From the NCBI RefSeq assembly GCF_002017865.1, contig NZ_MTJN01000002.1:3410001-3474000 (forward strand): DNA of 64,000 nt, read 5' to 3'. Below are positions 1 to 7,276 of this stretch, one piece after another (position 1 is the first letter of the stretch; every line of letters begins with the position of its first letter). The stretch is from Rhodoferax fermentans (GTDB lineage: Bacteria; Pseudomonadota; Gammaproteobacteria; Burkholderiales; Burkholderiaceae_C). A model generated the notes under the pieces. The model was given only the letters and a program-made list of their open reading frames with translations, did no database searches and was not told the DNA's origin. The translations under genes were made by a program, and so were the position numbers.

Positions 1-190
1 AGCCTTGACCCAAGCCATTGACGCCCTGACAGCCTGGGGTGCCCAACCCCAACGACGTGCCCAAGCCCTGCCAGAAGACGCCGCCCTGACGGGCCCCATG
101 CTGACGCTGGCGCGGTATGAACGTGAGCGCCCCAGCGCCGAGCAGGCCTGCCGCCAGGGGGACGACCGCTTTATGCCCAAGGTCCTCTGA
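1..190 (+). CDS. hoxM: HoxM hydrogenase maturation endopeptidase, 3' end only
   Basis: This is the C-terminal tail of a HoxM/HyaD-type protease. In the family it trims the C-terminal extension of the [NiFe] hydrogenase large subunit after nickel insertion. The open frame enters from the left edge (codons in register from base 2) and runs about 62 residues to a TGA at 188-190. The tail, with a YERERPSAEQACRQGD-like ending, fits what I know of HoxM C-termini, but the catalytic part is outside the window. The stop overlaps the ATG of hoxL by one base, which suggests translational coupling. Identification leans on the following hoxL-O-Q-R-T-V order. Confidence 0.72.
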   Translation, partial: ALTQAIDALTAWGAQPQRRAQALPEDAALTGPMLTLARYERERPSAEQACRQGDDRFMPKVL

Positions 191-501
191 TGTGTATTGG
201 CATCCCGATGCAGGTGACAGCGCTTGAACCCGGCTTTGCCTGGGTTGACGGGCGCGGTGAAAGCCGACGCGTCAGAACCAACCTGATTGAGCACTGCGCG
301 CCCGGCCAATGGTTGCTGGTGTTTCTGGACGACGCGCGCGAGTTGATCAGCGCTGAACGCGCGACCGAAGTCAATGCCACGCTGGACCTGCTGATGTCTG
401 CACTGGGGCACCGTGGCCCAGGCACCTTGCTGGACGAACCCGGCTTTTCTCTGCCCTCCGGTATGGATGTGCAAACCATTCAACAGATGACACAAAGCTG
501 A
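190..501 (+). CDS. hoxL: HoxL, HypC-family hydrogenase chaperone
   Basis: A 103-residue HypC/HupF/HoxL-family chaperone. It begins MCIGIP, so it has the family's essential Cys2, which in HypC proteins helps carry the Fe(CN)2CO unit and contacts the large-subunit precursor. It is longer than HypC (86 residues at 7016) and differs in its C-terminal half, as expected of a HoxL dedicated to the membrane-bound hydrogenase. It starts on the last base of the hoxM stop codon and is followed 25 bases later by hoxO. Two HypC-type proteins in one operon is the known Ralstonia arrangement. Confidence 0.88.
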   Translation: MCIGIPMQVTALEPGFAWVDGRGESRRVRTNLIEHCAPGQWLLVFLDDARELISAERATEVNATLDLLMSALGHRGPGTLLDEPGFSLPSGMDVQTIQQMTQS

Positions 502-526
502 TCAACACACAACATTGGAGCCACCC

Positions 527-991
527 ATGACCCACTTTGACATCGACGCCCCGCCACTCCTAGCCCAACTGGTCCACAAACACCAAGCCTCATGGATAAA
601 CTTTGACAACCTAAAGGCCTGGCTGGCCAACCAGCACGGTGATCACGTCTTGTTATTTGCTGGCGACCCGATCCGCTTCCCGGAAGCGGTGGACGTGGCG
701 GTGGTCTTGCCGGAACTGCAAAAAGCCAGCGCCTCAGTGGGTCGCCCGTTCGGCATGGCAGTTGCTGTGCCTGACACGGCTGAAGCCCTGGCCAAAACAT
801 TCGGCTCGCAACGCTGGCCCACCTTGATGTTTTTCAGAGATGGTGACTATGTGACCACCCTGTCAGGCATGCACGACTGGACCGACTACCTGGCGCTGCT
901 GGCCCAAGCCCTTGCCACTCCCAAAGGTCGCGCGCCCACCATTGGCATCCCGCTGGTCAGTAGCCAAGCGCCAACCGCCAGCTGCCACTGA
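527..991 (+). CDS. hoxO: HoxO, thioredoxin-fold hydrogenase small-subunit chaperone (HyaE family)
   Basis: A 154-residue HyaE/HupG/HoxO-family protein. The family has a thioredoxin-like fold but no redox pair, and this copy indeed has no CxxC; its only cysteine is the second-last residue. A RWPTLMFFRDGDYV segment matches the thioredoxin beta-strand region. In Ralstonia, HoxO and HoxQ bind the Tat-targeted small subunit HoxK and hold back export until cofactors are in place. An in-frame TTG lies at 515, but GGAG at 517-520 sits correctly in front of ATG 527, so I start there. Confidence 0.85.
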   Translation: MTHFDIDAPPLLAQLVHKHQASWINFDNLKAWLANQHGDHVLLFAGDPIRFPEAVDVAVVLPELQKASASVGRPFGMAVAVPDTAEALAKTFGSQRWPTLMFFRDGDYVTTLSGMHDWTDYLALLAQALATPKGRAPTIGIPLVSSQAPTASCH

Positions 992-1025
992 GCGCCCTCA
1001 CCTTTTGCCAGATTGCGAGCCCCAC

Positions 1026-1910
1026 ATGTTTGACATCAAACCGTTTCCCATTCCCGTGGTAGCCGATCTTGGCCCCGGCAGTTATTCAGAAGACGAGACG
1101 CTGGACTACATCTCCATGCCACAGGGCATGGAAACCTTCCACACACCGGTGTTGCCAGAGCCAGAAGAGATTGCCCAACATGCGGGGGCGGTTCAAGTGC
1201 TGCATGAGGTGCTTGGCGCCCTGCGCCAAGTGGCCGAAGGTGCCGCCCCCCAACACACCACAGCCCGCATCACGCTGGCTGGCCTGACGACACCAGACCT
1301 GAGCCTGATCAACCAGGTATTGGGTGAAGGCGAAGTCAGCGCACAGGTGTTGGCCGAACACGGCACACCCGGACTGCAAATCCAGGAATCTGTTTTTGCC
1401 GGTATCTGGCGCGTCATTGCATCTCAAGCGGATGGCACGGTCAGCGACTGGATTGAAGTGGGCGCGGTGCCTGAGGTGCTGCGTCAAACCGCAGCACTGG
1501 ACGGCAGCCAGACCAGCACCGCCACCTTGTCCATGCCACCCGATGTGATGAACGCCCCCAGCGTGTTGGTCGAGCTGCAAGACCAGCGCCAGACCTGGCT
1601 GCCGGGTCAGATCCCCCACGTGGTTAATCTGAGCCTGCTGCCCCTGACACCCATGGACATTGCTTACCTGGACCACCAGCTGGGCACCGGTCGGGTGCTG
1701 ATCCTCTCGCGCGGTTATGGCAACTGCCGCATCACCAACTGCTGTGTGCCCCACACCTGGCGGGTGGTCTATTACAACTCACAAGACGCGGTGATCCTGA
1801 ACTCCGTGGAGGTGACCGACATGCCCGAAGTCGCCTGCGCCGCACCGGAAGACCTGCTTGATTCAGTGCACCGTCTGCATGAAGTTTTGTTATGGGTCAA
1901 CCAGTCTTGA
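1026..1910 (+). CDS. hoxQ: HoxQ, hydrogenase assembly chaperone (HyaF/HupH family)
   Basis: A 294-residue HupH/HyaF/HoxQ-family protein, close to the usual length. The family acts with HoxO on the small subunit and its FeS clusters. Diagnostic parts are the N-terminal IPVVADLGPGSY-like segment, a central PHVVNLSLLPLTPMD stretch and the cysteine-bearing C-terminal region around NCRITNCCVPHTWRVVYYN. The frame is open further upstream to 912, but that part overlaps hoxO and is not family-like; ATG 1026 gives MFDIKPFPIPVV. The 3' end overlaps hoxR by 19 bases. Confidence 0.87.
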   Translation: MFDIKPFPIPVVADLGPGSYSEDETLDYISMPQGMETFHTPVLPEPEEIAQHAGAVQVLHEVLGALRQVAEGAAPQHTTARITLAGLTTPDLSLINQVLGEGEVSAQVLAEHGTPGLQIQESVFAGIWRVIASQADGTVSDWIEVGAVPEVLRQTAALDGSQTSTATLSMPPDVMNAPSVLVELQDQRQTWLPGQIPHVVNLSLLPLTPMDIAYLDHQLGTGRVLILSRGYGNCRITNCCVPHTWRVVYYNSQDAVILNSVEVTDMPEVACAAPEDLLDSVHRLHEVLLWVNQS

Positions 1911-2134
1911 GCGGCGTGAACGGTCAACAGTTTGAAGGCAGCTACCTGGGCGACAGCTCACGCCTGCCCGCGCACGCCAAGCTGGAGTGCAAGATCTGCT
2001 GGTGGGTCTACGACCCGGCCGAGGGCGACCCACAGTGGCAAATCACACCCGGCACCGCCTTTGCCGATTTGCCCGCGCACTGGCGCTGCCCGCAATGTGA
2101 CGGTGCCGCGGACCAGTTCATGGTGGTGTCATGA
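1892..2134 (+). CDS. hoxR: HoxR rubredoxin
   Basis: An 80-residue rubredoxin with the two iron-binding pairs C33-x2-C36 (CKIC) and C66-x2-C69 (CPQC), and the typical aromatic WWVYDPAEGDP segment between them. An extra 30-residue N-terminus is usual for HupI/HoxR. In Ralstonia, HoxR is linked to correct assembly of the oxygen-tolerant FeS cluster of the membrane-bound hydrogenase. It starts inside the end of hoxQ and its stop overlaps the hoxT start as ATGA, so expression is probably coupled. Confidence 0.92.
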   Translation: MGQPVLSGVNGQQFEGSYLGDSSRLPAHAKLECKICWWVYDPAEGDPQWQITPGTAFADLPAHWRCPQCDGAADQFMVVS

Positions 2135-2637
2135 ACACCACCGAGCCAGCCCGGGGCGCGGCGCTTGAGCTGCTTTTCAAAAAGATCGCCTGCACCCGCA
2201 TGCGCGACGTACCGGTACACAACCCGGCCCTGCGTGTGCAGGCCATCGGTTTTGCACCCGTTCCGGATGAACCCGAGATGTTGCTCGGCGTGCTGGTGAC
2301 CCCTTGGTTCATGAACCTGGTTCGTTTGCCAGCACAAGCCTGTTTACCAGGGGCAACGCTGCTGACAAACGGCAACAAAGGCAAGCGGGCGGTGGGCCCA
2401 CAGTCTTTTGAGTTCGTCGGGGCTTTCGAGCCAGACGTGGGCGCGTTTGAAGTCTGCTCGCTGTTCTCACCGATGTTTGAGTTTGCCAACCATGCCGCAG
2501 CAGCCGATACTGCAAGCGAAATACTTCGCTTGCTTCGCACAACTGTGACATCCACCGTCAGCACCGTTCCAACCCTGCCAAGCCGACGCGGCTTTTTATT
2601 CGGACGCGGCACCCAAGCCACGCAAGCACAAGCATGA
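2131..2637 (+). CDS. hoxT: HoxT, [NiFe]-hydrogenase assembly chaperone (HybE/HupJ family)
   Basis: A 168-residue protein of the HybE/HupJ/HoxT family. Segments such as VHNPALRVQAIGF, LLGVLVTPWFMNLV and SFEFVGAFEPDVGAFEVCSLFSPM are the conserved core. HybE-type proteins bind the small-subunit precursor and coordinate its export; HoxT has been tied to hydrogenase assembly under oxygen. The C-terminal 25 residues (TVPTLPSRRGFLFGR and after) are basic and probably flexible. It overlaps hoxR at 5' and hoxV at 3', both as ATGA. Confidence 0.88.
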   Translation: MNTTEPARGAALELLFKKIACTRMRDVPVHNPALRVQAIGFAPVPDEPEMLLGVLVTPWFMNLVRLPAQACLPGATLLTNGNKGKRAVGPQSFEFVGAFEPDVGAFEVCSLFSPMFEFANHAAAADTASEILRLLRTTVTSTVSTVPTLPSRRGFLFGRGTQATQAQA

Positions 2638-3806
2638 GCGTCGCCATGGATCTGGTTGGTAGCTACACCCTGCACCCTGGCCAGTTACACAGCATCACAG
2701 GTCATCGCCCGGTCATGGGCCGTGGCACCCTCGGACGGCTGCTGCGTGGGCTGCAGGGCGAAGCGGTTGAACGCACTTTGGGACAGCTGTTCTCGCTGTG
2801 TTCACACGCACATCGCCGCGCAGCGCGTCTGGTACTGCATGCCGCCAATCCGCACCCCGACCAGCCTTTGCCCGTTGACCCGCCTGTGTTGTTGTGGTTG
2901 GAGACAGCGCGTGACCACTTACGCAGCATGGCGCTGGATTGGCCACGCCGACAACCCAGCTTGCCAGACCAAGCCGCCCCGCAGGCGTGGTTGCACAACT
3001 GCCCTCTGTCTATCAGCCACACAAGCAGCCCAGTCACGCCAGACCAGGCCTGGGAAACACTCACCCAACTGAGGCGCTGGCTGGAAGAGGCCCTGCTGGG
3101 CCAACCCCTTGGCCACTGGCTGATTCGCCACCGTGATAACAAAACGCTGGCGCAGTGGTGCCTGTCCCACGCGCCGAAGCTGCCACCGGCGCAACACCTG
3201 CACACTTGGCATGCGCTGGCCCACACACTGGCCCCTGGCTCCCGCCGCCTTGACCTGCTCAGCAATGACCCGGTACTACAAACCGCCACCATGCAGACGC
3301 TGGCCAACACCCTTGCCAATGACCACAACTTCACGCAAACCCCAAGCTGGTTGGGTGCCTGCGCCGAAACCGGCCCATGGACACGCTTGCGCCATCAGCA
3401 CAAGCCAACAACCGCCCAGGTCAGCGCCTGGACACGGCTGGCCGCCCGCTGGACCGAGCTGATAGAGATCGCTGCCATCCAACCCCATACCCCAGCGCAA
3501 CAGTTGCCCGCCCTCTTGGCCAGTGGCGCGCAGCGCGTGGGCGACGGCCAAGCCATTGCTTGGTGCGAAATGGCACGCGGCCTGCTGTTGCATTGGGTAC
3601 AACTGGATGCACAAGGGCGCGTTGTGGACTACCGGGTGGTGGCACCCACCGAGTGGAACTTCCACCCCCAAGGCACGCTGGCCCAGGCACTGACCGCCCT
3701 GGCACCGCAAGACACCTCATCCGCCCTGGAGCTCGCCGCCGCGTTTGATGCCTGCGTGGAATGCAAGGTGACGGCACCAGCGCATCTGGAGAGCCGCCAT
3801 GCATGA
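2634..3806 (+). CDS. hoxV: HoxV, scaffold protein resembling the hydrogenase large subunit (HupK family)
   Basis: A 390-residue HupK/HoxV-family protein. These are diverged relatives of the hydrogenase large subunit, thought to act as scaffolds passing the Fe(CN)2CO unit to the real large subunit. The relationship shows at the C-terminus, where VVAPTEWNFHP is followed by FDACVECKV, matching the large-subunit APTxWNF and DPCxxC pattern (compare HoxC at 13045). An N-terminal RICGIC-like motif is absent, as expected. ATG 2634 overlaps the hoxT stop as ATGA; a second ATG at 2646 is possible. The end overlaps hypA by 8 bases. Confidence 0.85.
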   Translation: MSVAMDLVGSYTLHPGQLHSITGHRPVMGRGTLGRLLRGLQGEAVERTLGQLFSLCSHAHRRAARLVLHAANPHPDQPLPVDPPVLLWLETARDHLRSMALDWPRRQPSLPDQAAPQAWLHNCPLSISHTSSPVTPDQAWETLTQLRRWLEEALLGQPLGHWLIRHRDNKTLAQWCLSHAPKLPPAQHLHTWHALAHTLAPGSRRLDLLSNDPVLQTATMQTLANTLANDHNFTQTPSWLGACAETGPWTRLRHQHKPTTAQVSAWTRLAARWTELIEIAAIQPHTPAQQLPALLASGAQRVGDGQAIAWCEMARGLLLHWVQLDAQGRVVDYRVVAPTEWNFHPQGTLAQALTALAPQDTSSALELAAAFDACVECKVTAPAHLESRHA

Positions 3807-4140
3807 ACTGAGTCTGGCGGGCGGCATCTTGCGTGTGCTGGAGCAAACCCGTGAGCGCGACCCGTTTGAGCGTGTCACCCATCTGCGTCTGGAAGCCGGT
3901 GCCTTGAGTGGTGTCGAGCTGTCGGCATTGCGCTTTGCGCTCGAAGCCATCGCGCCCGGCACCTGCCTGGAACACGCCACCATACACATTGACGAACCAC
4001 CCGCCACCGCCTGGTGTATGCCGTGCTGCCAAAGTGTGGCAATTCGCTCCCGCCTGGACCCCTGCCCGCTGTGCGGCGGCTCGCAACTACAAGCCACTGG
4101 TGGCACAGAATTGCGGGTGATGGAATTGCAGGTCATCTGA
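3799..4140 (+). CDS. hypA: HypA, nickel metallochaperone
   Basis: A 113-residue HypA. The nickel-binding N-terminus MHE (His2, Glu3) is present, and the structural zinc site is seen as C73-x2-C76 and C89-x2-C92. With HypB it inserts nickel into the large-subunit precursor in the cytoplasm. It starts inside the last codons of hoxV and ends 29 bases before hypB. Length and motifs are standard. Confidence 0.95.
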   Translation: MHELSLAGGILRVLEQTRERDPFERVTHLRLEAGALSGVELSALRFALEAIAPGTCLEHATIHIDEPPATAWCMPCCQSVAIRSRLDPCPLCGGSQLQATGGTELRVMELQVI

Positions 4141-4169
4141 TTTCACCAACAAAATAAAAGGAAGACAAC

Positions 4170-5210
4170 ATGTGCGTCGTTTGCGGTTGCAGCAACACCG
4201 GAGCCACCCCGTCAGACCCCAGCGTGGCCGTTCACCCCACCACCGGCGACCTGCACTTTGGTACTGGGGCGGCCAAGGTGTCGGTGCCCGGCATGAGCCA
4301 GGCACGCGCCATCAAATTGGAGACCGATGTGCTGGGCGCCAACAACGCCGTAGCCGCCCAAAACCGGGCGCACTTTGCGTCGCACGACGTCACCGCCTAC
4401 AACCTGGTCTCCAGCCCCGGCTCTGGCAAAACCACGCTCTTGTGCGCCACCATCGAAGCCCTGAAACAGCGGCACCCCGGCGTGGCCGTGGCGGTGATTG
4501 AAGGCGACCAGCAAACCAGTTTTGACGCCGACCGCATTCGCGCCACCGGCGCACCCGCCATCCAGATCAACACCGGCAAAGGTTGCCACCTGGACGCACC
4601 CATGGTGGCCGAGGCGTTTTCGCGACTGGACTTGCACAGCACCCACCACCACGAGCACGCGCACCCTGGCCACACCCACGAGCACGACCATGGACATCAC
4701 CATGACCATGCCCACGGACACGGACATTCGCATGAACATGAACACGCCCATTCGCATGGCCACGACCACGACCACGATCACTCACACGACCAGCCCAGCA
4801 TCCTGTTCATCGAAAACGTCGGCAACCTGGTCTGCCCGGCGATGTGGGACCTGGGTGAAAAGGCCAAGGTCGCCATCCTGTCGGTCACCGAGGGCGAGGA
4901 CAAACCCCTCAAATACCCCGACATGTTTGCCGCAGCCCAGCTGATGATTCTGAACAAGGTCGACCTGCTGCCGCACCTGTCATTTGACGTGGAACGCTGC
5001 AAAGCCTACGCCCGCCGTATCAACCCCGGCATAGCCATCCTGGAACTCTCTGCCACCACCGGCCAAGGCATGGGCGCCTGGCTGGACTGGCTGCTGGCCA
5101 ACGATCACAAGCACCCAAGCACCGACGCTTTGCAAGCCCGCATCACCCAGCTGGAAGCCGAGCTGGCGCAAGCCAAAGCGCAAATCAGCGCACAGCCCGC
5201 CAAGGCATAA
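4170..5210 (+). CDS. hypB: HypB, nickel-delivering GTPase with internal His-rich tract
   Basis: A 346-residue HypB. It starts MCVVCGCS, the high-affinity nickel motif, and has the G1 P-loop SSPGSGKTT at about residues 81-89, the GKGCH metal site at 136-140, and [11 protein letters not shown] from about 215 followed by NKVD. It hydrolyses GTP to drive nickel transfer with HypA. A tract of 27 histidines lies in residues 156-207 (bases 4635-4790), within the GTPase domain between the GKGCH and [10 protein letters not shown] segments. In the HypB proteins I know best the His-rich stretch is at the N-terminus. An AAAAGGAAG ribosome site precedes the ATG. Confidence 0.95.
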   Translation: MCVVCGCSNTGATPSDPSVAVHPTTGDLHFGTGAAKVSVPGMSQARAIKLETDVLGANNAVAAQNRAHFASHDVTAYNLVSSPGSGKTTLLCATIEALKQRHPGVAVAVIEGDQQTSFDADRIRATGAPAIQINTGKGCHLDAPMVAEAFSRLDLHSTHHHEHAHPGHTHEHDHGHHHDHAHGHGHSHEHEHAHSHGHDHDHDHSHDQPSILFIENVGNLVCPAMWDLGEKAKVAILSVTEGEDKPLKYPDMFAAAQLMILNKVDLLPHLSFDVERCKAYARRINPGIAILELSATTGQGMGAWLDWLLANDHKHPSTDALQARITQLEAELAQAKAQISAQPAKA

Positions 5211-5215
5211 AGCCC

Positions 5216-6355
5216 ATGGCACGTGTTCTGGCCTGTGGCGCGTTCCTCAAGAACGCTGCCTGTTTGCTCGACACCGCAGCGGCACCCGCGGCCGAGTTGT
5301 GGTCGGCCAACCACGGCGACTTGTCAGACCCACAGGCGTGTCTGGGGTTGGACGCATCGGTGCAACACCTGCTGACACAAGCCACCGGCCCCATCGACGC
5401 CGTCGCACACGACCTGCACCCCGACTTCTTCAGCACCCAACTCGCCCTGCGCTTGGCGCATGAACTGGGCGTGTCCGCCGTCGCTGTACAACACCACCAC
5501 GCCCACATCGCCGCCGTGCTGGCCGAACATGGCGTGGACCACCCAGTGATCGGCATCGCGCTCGATGGCGTGGGGCTGGGCACGGACCACACCGCCTGGG
5601 GCGGTGAAGTGCTGCTGGTGGAAGGTGCCCGCTGTGAACGCCTGGGCCACTTGAGCCCGCTGGCCCTACCCGGTGGCGACAAAGCCGCACAAGAACCCTG
5701 GCGCATGGCAGCCGCCCTGCTGCACCACGGTGGCATGGCCGAGCACATCGTGCCGCGCCTGTCCCCCGCCGTGGGTGACGCCGCAGCGCACACCATCCAC
5801 ACCATGCTGCAACGCGGCCTGAACTGCCCGCAGTCCACCGCTGCCGGGCGCTGGTTTGACGCAGTGGCCGGGCTGCTGGGTTTGAGCGTGCGGCAAGAGT
5901 TTGAGGCACAAGCGGCCATCGCACTGGAGCAAGCCGCCACACGCCACCTGCAAAAATTTGGTGCTGCGCCTATCAATCCTGCCCTGTGGAACATCACGTC
6001 CGACGGTGTGATTGACCTGCGCCCGCTGCTGCTAAAGCGCCTGCTGAATGTGGACACGAGCAACCCCGATGCAGTGGATGACGCCGCGCTCTGCTTTCAC
6101 CACACACTGGCTGCCGCCCTGTGCCAGCACACCGTGGCACTGGCACACATCCACCAAATCACCCACGTGGCTTTGGGCGGTGGTTGCTTTTTTAATCGCA
6201 TCCTGAAAAATGCCATCGTTGCGCAGTTGAAGTCGGCGGGTTTGAATGTATTGCAGACTAGGAATCTGTCGTGCGGGGATGCCGGGTTGGCGCTGGGGCA
6301 GGCTTGGGTGGCGGCGCGTAGCATATGGTCAATCGCGCCCCGACTGTGCGAATAA
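5216..6355 (+). CDS. hypF: HypF, short form (carbamoyltransferase domain only)
   Basis: A 379-residue HypF lacking the acylphosphatase, zinc-finger and YrdC-like domains of the roughly 750-residue enzyme. It keeps the Kae1/carbamoyltransferase-like part: VQHHHAH, GIALDGVGLGTD, LPGGDKAAQEPWRMA and ALGGGCFFN. Ralstonia eutropha HypF1 is similarly short and functional, so this is a known natural form rather than a truncation. Full HypF makes thiocyanate on HypE from carbamoyl phosphate. It begins 5 bases after hypB with AAGG at 5202-5205. The last 10 or so residues (after GQAWVAAR) look unlike the family and may derive from the inserted DNA that follows. Confidence 0.88.
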   Translation: MARVLACGAFLKNAACLLDTAAAPAAELWSANHGDLSDPQACLGLDASVQHLLTQATGPIDAVAHDLHPDFFSTQLALRLAHELGVSAVAVQHHHAHIAAVLAEHGVDHPVIGIALDGVGLGTDHTAWGGEVLLVEGARCERLGHLSPLALPGGDKAAQEPWRMAAALLHHGGMAEHIVPRLSPAVGDAAAHTIHTMLQRGLNCPQSTAAGRWFDAVAGLLGLSVRQEFEAQAAIALEQAATRHLQKFGAAPINPALWNITSDGVIDLRPLLLKRLLNVDTSNPDAVDDAALCFHHTLAAALCQHTVALAHIHQITHVALGGGCFFNRILKNAIVAQLKSAGLNVLQTRNLSCGDAGLALGQAWVAARSIWSIAPRLCE

Positions 6356-6389
6356 CCGCGCACTCAGGCGATCTCAAATTGGATATCAC

Positions 6390-7025
6390 ATGAGTTCATA
6401 CGAAGAACGTTGGGAACGATTCCTCAATCCAGAACTTGTCAGGCCATCGCTTTTCATGGCGACGATGTTCATCACCACCTTTGAGATTCTCAAGAACTCA
6501 GCGATCGATCGCATCCGAGATTTCTTCTCGACTGGTTGGTCTGAAGATGGGTCAACTGTTTCGCCAGAGTACGAAGCGAAGGTTCTGTCACGAAACAGAA
6601 GTGCGCTCTACGCGTCGCTGAGTTGGCTGCATCAACACCAAGCAATAAATGACCAAGACTTGGAAACATTTGAGTTGCTCAAAAAGACCAGAAATCTCCT
6701 GGCTCACAACCTCTTCGAGGTAGTCACTGGCCAAACGGAGTCAAACCATACAGAGCAGTTCCCGGTATTGGCTGAGCTTCTGCGAAAGATTGAAGTATGG
6801 TGGGTGGTCAACGTAGAAATTCCAACCAACCCCGGCTATGCGGATGCAGATATCGATGAGGAGGGCATTGTGCCGGGAGCTATCTTGAACCTTCAAATGC
6901 TTCTGGAAGTCGTGGGCGGAAACACAGAACTCCTTGAGGGCTGGCGACGAGAGCAAGCAAAACTGCACCGACATGCACAGCCTGATACGTCCAACATAGC
7001 AACCAAGGAACCCCCATGTGCCTAG
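6390..7025 (+). CDS. Hypothetical protein with HEPN-like RNLLAH motif, inserted in hyp operon
   Basis: A 211-residue protein I do not recognise by name. It is mostly alpha-helical in character and contains R101-N-L-L-A-H106 (preceded by LLKKT), which fits the Rx4-6H signature of HEPN domains; many HEPN proteins are RNases or nucleotidyltransferase partners in defence and toxin systems. Base composition is visibly richer in A and T than the flanking hyp genes. It separates hypF from hypC, which are adjacent in the Ralstonia operon, and its last 10 bases overlap the hypC start. The frame is open upstream to 6246 within hypF; ATG 6390 (MSSYEERWERF) is the likely start. HEPN assignment is inference from one motif. 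Confidence 0.7.
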   Translation: MSSYEERWERFLNPELVRPSLFMATMFITTFEILKNSAIDRIRDFFSTGWSEDGSTVSPEYEAKVLSRNRSALYASLSWLHQHQAINDQDLETFELLKKTRNLLAHNLFEVVTGQTESNHTEQFPVLAELLRKIEVWWVVNVEIPTNPGYADADIDEEGIVPGAILNLQMLLEVVGGNTELLEGWRREQAKLHRHAQPDTSNIATKEPPCA

Positions 7026-7276
7026 CCATCCCCGCCCGCGTGGTGGAAATCTTGCCCGGTCAGCGTGCTGTTGTTGACCTGGGTGGTGTGCGTAAAGAGG
7101 TGTCGATTGACCTGGTGGCCGACGCGCAGGTGGACGACTACGTCATCATCCACGTGGGTTACGCCATCGGCAAGATTGACCCCGAGGAGGCGCAGCGCAC
7201 GCTCGCGCTGTTTGCCGAATTGTCTGAGGCACAAAACAGCCCACAGCCCTTGTCAGTCATGGGTGAAGTGCTATGA
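7016..7276 (+). CDS. hypC: HypC, hydrogenase maturation chaperone
   Basis: An 86-residue HypC starting MCLAIPARV with the essential Cys2; His46 is in the conserved IHVGYAI segment. With HypD it is the site where the Fe(CN)2CO group is built and carried to the large subunit. A good ribosome site, AAGGA at 7005-7009, lies inside the 3' end of the preceding inserted gene, so hypC translation has been preserved despite the insertion. The stop overlaps hypD as ATGA. Confidence 0.95.
   Translation: MCLAIPARVVEILPGQRAVVDLGGVRKEVSIDLVADAQVDDYVIIHVGYAIGKIDPEEAQRTLALFAELSEAQNSPQPLSVMGEVL

Noticed and set aside
4635..4790. CAC/CAT-rich tract in hypB as a DNA tandem repeat
   Set aside because: The repetition follows from His-rich codons alternating with varied residues, and there is no fixed DNA unit.
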